From Nitrospirota bacterium (GTDB lineage Bacteria; Nitrospirota; Thermodesulfovibrionia; UBA6902): 11,568 bases of DNA. Location of the stretch: the NCBI GenBank assembly GCA_015491705.1, contig WFVK01000270.1, forward strand, positions 1-11,568, given 5' to 3'. A program made the position numbers and the translations under genes. Below are positions 1 to 6,542 of the stretch, piece by piece; position 1 is the first letter of the stretch, and the number at the start of each line of letters is the position of its first letter. The notes beneath the pieces were generated by a model, which saw only the letters and a list, made by a program, of their open reading frames with translations, did not search any database and was not told the DNA's origin.

Positions 1-112
1 CCGATATCCCATCGCTTTATAAAGGTTTTACGGCGGGCTCTCCGGCATGCTTATGCAACCTTAAGGAAAAGTATACCACGGATAAGCCTGCAATAACACC
101 ATGGCCCGCGGG

Positions 113-128
113 AGGGGGAGCACCCCCT
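113..128. repeat. GC-rich hairpin after the cysteine-cluster gene
   Basis: AGGGGG-AGCA-CCCCCT forms a six-pair stem with a four-base loop, 15 bases past the TAA stop of the cysteine-cluster gene. On the minus strand no T run follows, so it is not a classical intrinsic terminator. It could still stabilise or end the transcript. The rest of 1-112 shows nothing that I can support. Confidence 0.5.
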
Positions 129-142
129 GAGAGTCATACAGG

Positions 143-499
143 TTACAACTCTGGGTCCTCTTTGAAATAATAACCGCAGCGCCCCCCCGAGAGGGCTACA
201 TCCCTTATATCCCTGTCGTCTATCGGGAAAACGCGGCAGACCTTCAGCCTGCCCCTGCTGTAAATGCGGCACAACTTCCGGCCGGTAAGCACAGGGCAGG
301 TGAAGACCAGCGAACAGCATTCAGCGCATTGGCGGCACCGCCCTCTCCTCAGGCTCAGTTGTGTTTCGACATAGTCCCTTCTGAACTGTAAAAGGTAAAG
401 CCTTCTTATCTTGCCGGATGTATGGATGAAAAAGGCCGACTCCCTGATTCCCCTTGCATATCTGCATACCCTCGCCAGAACCTCACTGTAAGCAATCAA
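143..499 (-). CDS. Small cysteine-cluster protein, YkgJ-like (TTG start)
   Basis: I recognise the family type but not a specific function. The 118-residue product has eight clustered cysteines: CxxCxxCC at 55-62, then C68, C77, C88 and C108, matching the YkgJ-type zinc/iron-chelating cysteine cluster; C12 is separate. No signal peptide or membrane segment is clear. The start is TTG at 499: GGGAGG (512-507) lies seven bases upstream, and an in-frame TGA stands two codons before. An ATG at 508-506 lies against the ribosome site in another frame and soon stops. The gap to rseP is 51 bases, so they are likely cotranscribed. Metal binding is a family expectation; partner and role are unknown. Confidence 0.8.
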   Translation of the reverse strand: MIAYSEVLARVCRYARGIRESAFFIHTSGKIRRLYLLQFRRDYVETQLSLRRGRCRQCAECCSLVFTCPVLTGRKLCRIYSRGRLKVCRVFPIDDRDIRDVALSGGRCGYYFKEDPEL

Positions 500-506
500 T
501 AATCAT

Positions 507-512
507 CCTCCC
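507..512 (-). promoter_or_regulatory. Ribosome binding site of the cysteine-cluster gene
   Basis: GGGAGG, seven bases before TTG at 499, is the strongest Shine-Dalgarno in the window and decides this non-ATG start. Confidence 0.65.
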
Positions 513-550
513 TTCTGAAACAGCCACTGTTCGATTCAGCATCTCCGCTC

Positions 551-1654
551 TCATCTTGCAGCCTCCTGCACCCATGGAACAATAATGTTTGAAATGTCAT
601 TGTAAAAGACGAGGAGTATCAGCATCAGCAGCAGGAACATGCCTATCCTGTTGGCCGCAGCCAATATCCTCTCGCTGAGAGGCCTGCCCCTGAACGCCTC
701 TATCGAAAGAAACATCAGGTGTCCGCCGTCAAGGACGGGGACCGGCAAGAGATTCAGGATGGCAAGGTTGATGCTGATTATGGCGATGAAATTGAAATAG
801 GTGTACGGCCCCGCCGCGGCGGCCTCGGCCGCGGCATCCATGATGAGTATAGGCCCGCCGACCTGTTTTGCGGAAAGCGCGCCGGTAAAGAGCTTTACCA
901 CGACCTCAAGCGTCAGGACGCACCATTCATACACCGCCTGCATCCCTTTAAAGGGGGCACTGAATATGCTGCCGCTTTCTATCACCGTGGCGTTCATCTT
1001 CTTGGAAATGCCTATTCTGCCGATCGTCATCTCCCTGCCTCTTTCATCTTTGACTTTTACGGGTTCCGGCGTGACCCTGACCTCGATGAAGGCATTGTCC
1101 CTTTTGATCTTCAGTCTCAGCTCTTTTCCGGGATTCTTCGAGAAAATATCGGCCATTTCACTCCAGTCACCTACACGTACTCCGTCAATGGCCACTATTG
1201 TGTCATTGCCTTTAAGTCCGGCCTTTGCCGCGGGGGAGCCCTCTTTGACATTGTCGATAGTTGTCGTCATGCTATCCAGTTCAGGTATCGCCACGGGCAG
1301 TTTCATGCCCAGGAATGCCGTAAAGACAAGAAATGCCAGCACAAGGTTGAAGGCGGGCCCTGCAATAATGATCGCGGCCCTCTTCCATACAGGCTGGAAG
1401 TTGAACGCCCTTGCCGTGTCCTCCCTGCTGATCTCTTCTGCCGTATCTTCGCCGAGGGGCTTGACATACCCCCCGAGCGGTATGGCTGAAATCATGTATT
1501 CCGTCTCCCCTATCTTCCTGCTGATTATTTTTGGTCCGAAACCGAGAGAGAACTTCAGTACCTTCACCCCCACAAGCTTTGCCGCGACAAAGTGGCCGAG
1601 TTCATGGAAAAAAATCAGCAGACCGAAAAGAACTACCGCCCAAAAAATTGACAT
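551..1654 (-). CDS. rseP: RseP-type site-2 intramembrane metalloprotease
   Basis: RseP cleaves membrane proteins within the bilayer, classically the anti-sigma factor RseA in envelope stress, and also signal-peptide remnants. The 367 residues are slightly shorter than the E. coli protein, which has two PDZ domains; here I see one. The zinc motif HELGH is at 17-21 in the first membrane segment. GGYVKPLGE follows near 61. A PDZ domain spans about 128-200 (VKEGSPAAKAGLKGNDTIVAIDG). The third conserved site NLLPVPVLDGGH is at 301-312, with D309 as the third zinc ligand, and a last hydrophobic segment lies at about 335-352. ATG at 1654 has GGAG ten bases upstream. The place downstream of dxr and cdsA is the common arrangement in diderms. 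Confidence 0.96.
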   Translation of the reverse strand: MSIFWAVVLFGLLIFFHELGHFVAAKLVGVKVLKFSLGFGPKIISRKIGETEYMISAIPLGGYVKPLGEDTAEEISREDTARAFNFQPVWKRAAIIIAGPAFNLVLAFLVFTAFLGMKLPVAIPELDSMTTTIDNVKEGSPAAKAGLKGNDTIVAIDGVRVGDWSEMADIFSKNPGKELRLKIKRDNAFIEVRVTPEPVKVKDERGREMTIGRIGISKKMNATVIESGSIFSAPFKGMQAVYEWCVLTLEVVVKLFTGALSAKQVGGPILIMDAAAEAAAAGPYTYFNFIAIISINLAILNLLPVPVLDGGHLMFLSIEAFRGRPLSERILAAANRIGMFLLLMLILLVFYNDISNIIVPWVQEAAR

Positions 1655-1775
1655 GTCTTCATTTCTCCGTTTTTTTTACCGTACAAAATATTTAGCTGCG
1701 GGGTTCCGGAACAGCTTTACCCGCGATTCCCTGAACCCTGAACAAGGTTTTCCGGCAGGACTCCCCCGCCACAGC
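1655..1775. other. Gap between dxr and rseP with inverted repeat
   Basis: This 121-base gap is the only sizeable break inside the uppS-rseP block. It holds a perfect ten-base palindrome GTTCCGGAAC at 1703-1712, flanked by AGCTG (1694-1698) and CAGCT (1712-1716), and a tandem CCCTGAA repeat at 1729-1742. An AT-rich stretch (1682-1693) follows on the minus strand before the rseP ribosome site (GGAG, 1668-1665). I see no T-tailed hairpin and no convincing promoter. Confidence 0.5.
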
Positions 1776-2930
1776 TCATGCAACATTACGGCCTATTATC
1801 TCCCTTGCCTTATGTCTGGCCCATTCCGAGACATTCAGCACTTCTTCTATATTGCGCGCCTTTAAGACCCTGTGCTCCGCCATCGTATCCGAGACAACAC
1901 CGGTGATGCCCGTAAACGGAATCCGTTCTTCAAGGAATGCCTCCACTGCAACCTCGTTTGCCGCGTTAAGCACGCACGGCATCGTCCCCCCGGCCCTGAG
2001 GGCCTCATAGGTCAGCGACAGGGCCGGATATTTGCTGTGATCAGGCTCTTCAAACGTAAGCTCTCTGATCTCGGCAAGTTTCAGTGGGGGCAGAATGTCT
2101 CCGAGCCTGCCGGGGTAGGAGAGCGCATAAGCGATCGGGCCTTTCATGTCGGGCACGGACATCTGTGCAATGACACTGCCGTCGATAAACTCGACCATGG
2201 AGTGAATTATGCTCTGGGGGTGAAGGAGCACGTCTATTTTTTCAAAGGGCATATTAAACAGCCAGCATGCCTCTATCACTTCAAGACCCTTGTTCATCAT
2301 TGTGGCGGAGTCAATGGTTATCTTTCTGCCCATGTCCCAGTTCGGATGTTGCAATGCATCGGAAGGTGTGACGGATTCAAGCTCTGATACGCTGCTTCTC
2401 AGGAAAGCGCCGCCCGAGGCGGTCAGGATGAGCCTTTCCACTTCATTCATGTCCCTTCCGTCCAGGCACTGGAAGACAGCGCTGTGCTCACTGTCAACCG
2501 GAATAATGGAGACCCCCTTTTCCGATGCCTCCGACATGATTATATCGCCTGCCATTACGAGTGTCTCTTTTGTTGCCAGCGCTATGTCTTTCCCCGCCTG
2601 TATGGCTGCATGGGTCGGCACCAGGCCGGCAGAGCCCGCAATCGCGGATACCACCATGTCCACACCCTCAAGGACGGCCGCCCGGACAATGCCCTCCTCG
2701 CCGGCAAGCACATCAACAGGCAGGCCTTTTTTCTTGAGGTCTTCAGCAGCCGGTTCATCCAGCACGGCGACAACATCCGGTCTGAAAGCCTTTATCTGGG
2801 ATTCAAGCTCGCCGATGTTGTTCCTGGCCGCAAGCGCGGCCACCCTGAACCTGTCGGCGTGGCCGGAGATTACCTCGAGGGTGTTTTTGCCTATAGAGCC
2901 GGTGGAGCCCAGGATAGAAAGCCTTTTCAA
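1776..2930 (-). CDS. dxr: 1-deoxy-D-xylulose-5-phosphate reductoisomerase (TTG start)
   Basis: Dxr (IspC) converts DXP to 2-C-methylerythritol 4-phosphate with NADPH, the first committed step of the MEP isoprenoid pathway and the target of fosmidomycin. The 384 residues are normal length. LGSTGSIG at 7-14 binds NADPH. The metal ligands match D146 and E148 in VDSEHSA and E217 in MMNKGLEVIEA, with N213 and K214 beside it. LTASGGAF (169-176), HPNWDMGRKITIDSATM (195-211) and HPQSIIHSMVEF (237-248) are all intact. The start is TTG at 2930: no ATG or GTG lies between it and the nearest in-frame stop upstream, at 2985-2987, and the NADPH motif needs this N-terminus. GAGG lies five bases upstream. 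TTG overlaps the cdsA TGA (TTGA). Confidence 0.97.
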   Translation of the reverse strand: MKRLSILGSTGSIGKNTLEVISGHADRFRVAALAARNNIGELESQIKAFRPDVVAVLDEPAAEDLKKKGLPVDVLAGEEGIVRAAVLEGVDMVVSAIAGSAGLVPTHAAIQAGKDIALATKETLVMAGDIIMSEASEKGVSIIPVDSEHSAVFQCLDGRDMNEVERLILTASGGAFLRSSVSELESVTPSDALQHPNWDMGRKITIDSATMMNKGLEVIEACWLFNMPFEKIDVLLHPQSIIHSMVEFIDGSVIAQMSVPDMKGPIAYALSYPGRLGDILPPLKLAEIRELTFEEPDHSKYPALSLTYEALRAGGTMPCVLNAANEVAVEAFLEERIPFTGITGVVSDTMAEHRVLKARNIEEVLNVSEWARHKAREIIGRNVA

Positions 2931-3739
2931 AGGTACCTCACCATAAAATAAAGCACCGGTCCTGACACCAGCATACCGTCGAGTTTATCGAGTATGCCGC
3001 CGTGACCGGGAATAAGATTACCTGAATCCTTGACGCCCGCATCCCTTTTGAACATGGACTCGATCAGATCGCCTGTCATTGCCGTCACACCCATGACCGC
3101 GCCGATTGATACCGCGCCCTGCACTGAAAGGCCGGGGATGGCGAACATAATCTTTGACGCACCGGCCCCCAGTATGCCGCCGAGCACACTCCCGAATGCG
3201 CCTTCAATGGTCTTGTTGGGGCTTACGGCGGGACACAGTTTGTTTTTCCCCATATATGTGCCTATGTAATAAGCCGCGCTGTCCGATATCCATACCGATA
3301 TATAGAGAAGGAAGATATATTCCCGCCCGGATGAATCCGTCCTTATCAACCATTGAAAACTTAAAAATCCCGCTATATAAAAAAAACCGACGGCAACGGG
3401 GCCGATCTCCGACATGCATCCCGAAGGTGTCGCCGCAAGAAACAGCCTCAGCAGCAATAACACGAAAATGCCGATGAAGACACCGCCGGGAAGCAGGGCA
3501 GGGTAAAGACAGGAAACATACAGCAGGATGGCCGCGATTACAAGGCCCGGGATATACAGTCTTGCCGGCACCCTGTACATAACGTAAAACTCCCGCATTG
3601 CAGCGATGCCGACGACTATGAGCAGCGCCAGGAAATAGGGCGGCGGGAGAAAATACAGATATGCAACGAGCAGCGGCAGAAAGACTGCGGCGACTATATG
3701 TCTTTTAACGTTGAAGCCTTTTTTTACCTTGCCTTGCAT
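2927..3739 (-). CDS. cdsA: Phosphatidate cytidylyltransferase (CDP-diacylglycerol synthase)
   Basis: CdsA joins CTP and phosphatidic acid to make CDP-diacylglycerol, the branch point of phospholipid synthesis, in the inner membrane. From ATG 3739 the protein has 270 residues and many hydrophobic segments. Conserved features are SDSAAYYIGTYMGKNK near 152, SPNKTIEGAFGS near 173, and the CDS signature S-M-F-K-R (228-232), K-D (237-238), PGHGG (244-248), then D-K-L-D (251-254). The family signature has D-R-x-D; here R is K, a conservative change. The frame stays open upstream to another ATG at 3823, which would overlap uppS by 119 bases. I prefer 3739 because AGGA precedes it by ten bases and the product starts near the first membrane helix. 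The TGA stop overlaps the dxr start. Confidence 0.93.
   Translation of the reverse strand: MQGKVKKGFNVKRHIVAAVFLPLLVAYLYFLPPPYFLALLIVVGIAAMREFYVMYRVPARLYIPGLVIAAILLYVSCLYPALLPGGVFIGIFVLLLLRLFLAATPSGCMSEIGPVAVGFFYIAGFLSFQWLIRTDSSGREYIFLLYISVWISDSAAYYIGTYMGKNKLCPAVSPNKTIEGAFGSVLGGILGAGASKIMFAIPGLSVQGAVSIGAVMGVTAMTGDLIESMFKRDAGVKDSGNLIPGHGGILDKLDGMLVSGPVLYFMVRYL
2936..2939 (-). promoter_or_regulatory. Ribosome binding site of dxr
   Basis: GAGG inside the cdsA end lies five bases before the TTG at 2930. It supports the unusual start codon and the four-base coupling with cdsA. Confidence 0.6.
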
Positions 3740-4445
3740 ATGCAGTTCGTCCTTTCTTTTCCGGCAATGCGCCGAATCTTCTCTCGCGGCCCCGGTATTC
3801 ATTAATGGCGGATATGAATTCATTCCTGCCGAAATCGGGCCAGAGCGTCTCCGTAAAGTAAAACTCCGAGTACGCGGACTGCCAGAGAAGAAAGTTGCTG
3901 AGCCTCATCTCACCGCTTGTGCGTATTATCAGATCAGGTTCCGGGATCCCGGAAGTATAGAGATAGGATTCCATGAGCTCCTCGGTGACCTGCCCGGGCT
4001 GCACGCCTTCCTCGATCATATTTTTTACGGCATGCAGTATCTCTTCCCTTCCCCCGTAACTGAGCGCGCATGCAACAATCAGCCCTGTATTGTGTTTTGT
4101 CAGGTCCTCGAAGGCTGCCAACAGTTTCCGGATCCTCAACGGCAGTTTCTCAAGATACCCGACCGCCCTGAAGATTATGTTCAGTTTATGCAGCCTGTCC
4201 ATCTCCCTCCTGAGGTAAGAATCAAGGAGACGCATGAGGGCGTTGACCTCGGCCGCGGGCCGCTTCCAGTTCTCCATTGAAAAAGTATAGAATGTAACGG
4301 CCTTAAGGCCCTGTTCAATGGCCGTGTCTATTATCTCGTTGACGCGCTTTACACCGTTTCTGTGCCCCTCGATGCGCGGGAGCCCCCTCATGTTCGCCCA
4401 GCGTCCGTTTCCATCCATGATCAATGCTGCATGTCTTATGTTCAT
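3705..4445 (-). CDS. uppS: Undecaprenyl (cis-prenyl) diphosphate synthase
   Basis: UppS condenses isopentenyl diphosphate onto farnesyl diphosphate in cis to make the C55 carrier lipid used for peptidoglycan and surface polysaccharides. It works in the cytoplasm at the membrane face. The 246 residues are the normal length. Near the N-terminus MDGNGRWA carries the catalytic-site aspartate (D11). Next come EGHRNGVKRV and FSMENWKRP, where the usual residue between S and E is often S or T but is M here. The C-terminal motif RTSGEMRLSNFLLWQSAYSEFYF is intact, with TLWPDF after it. ATG at 4445 has AGGA nine bases upstream. The end overlaps cdsA by 35 bases. In many bacteria frr and pyrH stand upstream; here a secreted FG-GAP protein does. 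Confidence 0.97.
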   Translation of the reverse strand: MNIRHAALIMDGNGRWANMRGLPRIEGHRNGVKRVNEIIDTAIEQGLKAVTFYTFSMENWKRPAAEVNALMRLLDSYLRREMDRLHKLNIIFRAVGYLEKLPLRIRKLLAAFEDLTKHNTGLIVACALSYGGREEILHAVKNMIEEGVQPGQVTEELMESYLYTSGIPEPDLIIRTSGEMRLSNFLLWQSAYSEFYFTETLWPDFGRNEFISAINEYRGRERRFGALPEKKGRTAYARQGKKRLQR

Positions 4446-4553
4446 AATCGTAAATCCTGCGGTTGAATCAACCTTACAGCGGCATTAAATTCCGGCAGCA
4501 CGCATGACAGTCTGCCCGTTTATGCGACAAAAACGTTAATTTCAGGACATTGT
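4446..4553. other. Gap before uppS with a 13-base palindrome
   Basis: These 108 bases separate the FG-GAP gene from uppS. They contain a perfect palindrome GGTTGA-A-TCAACC at 4461-4473, ending 15 bases before the uppS start. A weak GGCAG/CTGCC pairing also lies at 4491-4513. I find no convincing -10/-35 pair and no T-tailed hairpin, so the two transcription units may be joined or separate. Confidence 0.45.
4461..4473. repeat. Perfect 13-base inverted repeat upstream of uppS
   Basis: GGTTGA, one central base, TCAACC. It lies between the FG-GAP gene and uppS, just outside the AGGA ribosome site (4455-4458). It could be an operator half-site pair or chance; I see no second perfect copy in the window. 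Confidence 0.5.
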
Positions 4554-6347
4554 TCAGTCCTTCCCGAAATTATAATAGTAAAGGACGCCGCCTTTTGAAA
4601 ATTCCCCGCTGAACGCCTTCTTTACAAACGAATACAAATCCCCTCTAGCAACAAGAAACAATTTACCGCCCTCTATACAGTAATCCGTGACAGTACCCGG
4701 CAGCTCTTTCAGTATCAGGTTCTCCTGCATCGCAGCGCCGTCCCACCACAGGGAATAGACCTCGGCCCCCCTGTAGCCGAGGCCGGGCATGGCCGATAAT
4801 ACGGGGATCCTCTTTACCACAATGACTTCCTGTCCGCGCTCCGTGTGTACGGACATGAGCCTTCCCCTTATAAACCACTTTGCATCAGGGTCATCCGCTG
4901 AATGCATCCTGTCTTTAAATCCAAGGTCGGAGTGCCCGTATGTCCCGCCGCTTTTCCATATGATATCACCGCCCGCGTCATAGAGCGTCAGATAACCCCT
5001 GTCATCCAGGGATATCAGGTCCGTCCGGCCGTTATTGCGCCAGTCAACATAAGTAAAGCCGTAGATATTCACCCCTGCCGGAAGCGTAAGCGGCCTTCCG
5101 GGCCTGTAGTCTCCGTCTCTCCATCCGCCCTCGTATACATGCCCGCTGAATATCCCGTAGGGCACGAACTTCTGCATTAGCAGGGTATTGTTTTCGACCC
5201 TCAGGAAATACGGCATACCGGTTTTAATCCTTACGTAACCTTCAGATGGCTCATATTCCATTACATATGAATTTATCCGGCCGCCCATGGAGTTTATCTG
5301 GCTGCTGTCCGAATCGCGGCCGGTCATGGATGTGACGAATATCTCGGCCCTTCCGTTATTGTTAAGATCGAGGATATCTATTGAGAGGTGTCTTTCATCC
5401 GGCCTGCCTTTTATCAGCCACAATTCACGGAGTTCGTCTTTAAGCTCATAGATTCTTATATCATTGCCGTCACTGATAACCGTCTCTTTACGCCCGTTGC
5501 CGTCGACATCACCCATGGCGATCAGGCGTCCGCCGGCAAGTGCGTATTCGCCCCACGGCTCCGTGTCAACCGCCGCAGAAAATATAAACTCTTCATCCGG
5601 CCCCGCCGCCCTGACGGAATCAGGGGCGGTCGCTTCCCTTATCTCCCCGAACAGCTTTGCGTCCTCTGTCCAGTAGAGTTTTATATTCAGAAACCTTGTG
5701 CCGCCTTCAACAGGGGTGGACAATATGAGAAACGCCTCTGCGCCGAGCTTTCCGGCAAGCCTTGACAGCTCCCCCGGTTCATAAGTGGATGTATATGTCT
5801 CGAGGATATCAAACCTTCCGGAATCTTTTAAAGATTCATAAAAGGCCTCCGACAGGGGCCAGTCGGCCTTCCTCTCCTGAAAGAATGCGAGTTTTATCTT
5901 TGAAGAGGTGATCCGGACCGTATCACCCCGTTTAATATCTCCCCGGATTATCTTGCAGAGATATGACCCGTCCGAGGCGTCTTTTTCTCTTACCTCTATT
6001 ATCCCTGTAAAGTCTTCCGTCCTGCCGATCATCTCGTTTGTTACAGGGTGATAAAACGGCGCACCCTGCCTGAACACGGAAAAGCGCATACCCTTTTTTA
6101 TGTCCTCCCGCGTGTCAAGACTGATCCTTGCAAGCCCTTTCCCGACCCGCGATACGGTACCGCTTGACGGCAGGAAATACTGCAGCACCAGGTCTCTCGC
6201 CCTGCTTGCTCCGGCGGGAATTCCTGAAGGGGCCTTTTCACCTGCGCGGCCTGACGGTTCAACGCCCCCGGGGGCATCACCGGCGGCCTGTATTACAGTG
6301 ATGAAGACCAAAACAAGTGTTAACAGGGCAGCATAAAGTCTTTTCAT
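4554..6347 (-). CDS. Secreted FG-GAP/VCBS repeat protein with FlgT-like domain
   Basis: I recognise domains but not a named gene. The 597-residue protein begins with MKR and a hydrophobic stretch to about residue 22, a signal peptide with likely cleavage near 21-25, so it is exported to the periplasm or beyond. A low-complexity Gly/Pro/Ala linker follows to about 50. Residues 60-147 form a beta domain resembling the C-terminal part of FlgT (GTVSRVGKGLARISL, then KKGMRFSVFRQGAPFYHP). Residues 150-235 look like the TolB-N/CsgG-like alpha-beta fold (IKLAFFQERK, SGRFDILET, LGAEAFLILS). From 270 on there are FG-GAP/VCBS calcium motifs: DVDGNGRKE at 280, DLNNNGRAE at 327, DWRNNGRTD at 435, suggesting a beta-propeller. 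No Shine-Dalgarno is visible before the ATG. Function unknown; the context suggests an envelope role. Confidence 0.85.
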   Translation of the reverse strand: MKRLYAALLTLVLVFITVIQAAGDAPGGVEPSGRAGEKAPSGIPAGASRARDLVLQYFLPSSGTVSRVGKGLARISLDTREDIKKGMRFSVFRQGAPFYHPVTNEMIGRTEDFTGIIEVREKDASDGSYLCKIIRGDIKRGDTVRITSSKIKLAFFQERKADWPLSEAFYESLKDSGRFDILETYTSTYEPGELSRLAGKLGAEAFLILSTPVEGGTRFLNIKLYWTEDAKLFGEIREATAPDSVRAAGPDEEFIFSAAVDTEPWGEYALAGGRLIAMGDVDGNGRKETVISDGNDIRIYELKDELRELWLIKGRPDERHLSIDILDLNNNGRAEIFVTSMTGRDSDSSQINSMGGRINSYVMEYEPSEGYVRIKTGMPYFLRVENNTLLMQKFVPYGIFSGHVYEGGWRDGDYRPGRPLTLPAGVNIYGFTYVDWRNNGRTDLISLDDRGYLTLYDAGGDIIWKSGGTYGHSDLGFKDRMHSADDPDAKWFIRGRLMSVHTERGQEVIVVKRIPVLSAMPGLGYRGAEVYSLWWDGAAMQENLILKELPGTVTDYCIEGGKLFLVARGDLYSFVKKAFSGEFSKGGVLYYYNFGKD

Positions 6348-6390
6348 TAAATTTTCAGCAAAAACCGGATAATTTTTATTTCAGCTTACC

Positions 6391-6420
6391 ATTATAACTT
6401 ATTCAGGGGTTCTTATCCAA
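6391..6420 (-). promoter_or_regulatory. Candidate sigma-70-type promoter of the FG-GAP gene
   Basis: On the minus strand a perfect TATAAT (6396-6391) is preceded at 18 bases by TTGGAT (6420-6415), which matches only the TTG of a consensus -35. The predicted start, near 6384, leaves a leader of about 37 bases before the ATG at 6347. A CGCTT/AAGCG palindrome at 6424-6435 lies directly upstream. The -10 is strong and the -35 weak. Confidence 0.45.
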
Positions 6421-6456
6421 TTACGCTTGAAAGCGGCAAAAGGCGAGATATTTTTA

Positions 6457-6499
6457 ATCCCGTAGCTGCATGAAGAGTTTCCTTCCCGGGCAGCGGGAT
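6457..6499. repeat. Two-part inverted repeat (possible RNA hairpin or operator)
   Basis: Arms ATCCCG (6457-6462) and CTGC (6466-6469) pair with GCAG (6490-6493) and CGGGAT (6494-6499), giving ten base pairs with a three-base bulge on one side. Inside the 20-base loop a further GAAG/CTTC pair (6472-6475 with 6482-6485) is possible. On the minus strand the repeat is followed by an A-rich stretch rather than a T run, so it does not look like an intrinsic terminator of mlaD. Function unknown. Confidence 0.5.
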
Positions 6500-6542
6500 A
6501 GCGAAAGACTCCGTGGAGAAAGGTTTCGGTTGACCGGAGGGA

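Larger units (their letters stand above)
6348..6542. other. Intergenic region between mlaD and the FG-GAP gene
   Basis: This 195-base stretch has no gene that I can support. It contains a two-part inverted repeat at 6457-6499, a short CGCTT/AAGCG palindrome at 6424-6435, and a candidate promoter at 6391-6420 for the gene to its left. A CTCC-AC-GGAG mini-hairpin lies at 6508-6517 with only a few T residues after it, so I do not call it a terminator. I compared the region by eye with common riboswitch cores (cyclic di-GMP, cobalamin, TPP, SAM, fluoride) and found no match. Confidence 0.6.

Noticed and set aside
1..110. Promoter or new gene at the left edge (TATACT on the minus strand)
   Set aside because: No -35 box at a proper distance, and no open frame with a ribosome site before the window ends.
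719..1489. A second plus-strand open frame (256 codons) inside rseP
   Set aside because: It is rich in Arg, Gly and His, has no motif, and lies wholly opposite rseP coding sequence. Shadow of codon bias.
1680..1716. Sigma-E-like promoter for rseP (GGAAC motif on the minus strand)
   Set aside because: GGAAC is present, but no TCnnA-type -10 lies at the right spacing, and the motif is part of a palindrome.
1729..1742. Tandem CCCTGAA repeat
   Set aside because: Two copies of seven bases are too short to call a repeat element; likely chance.
801..1865. A long plus-strand open frame (354 codons) opposite rseP and the dxr end
   Set aside because: Its product is rich in Ser, Pro, Thr and Ala with no recognisable domain, and the opposite strand encodes an intact RseP with all catalytic motifs. 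It is an antisense shadow.
2290..2946. Plus-strand open frame opposite dxr
   Set aside because: Low-complexity Ser/Ala/Thr composition and full overlap with an intact dxr.
6421..6542. Cyclic di-GMP (GEMM) or cobalamin riboswitch
   Set aside because: The conserved cores of these classes are not visible on either strand, and the stems do not match their layout.
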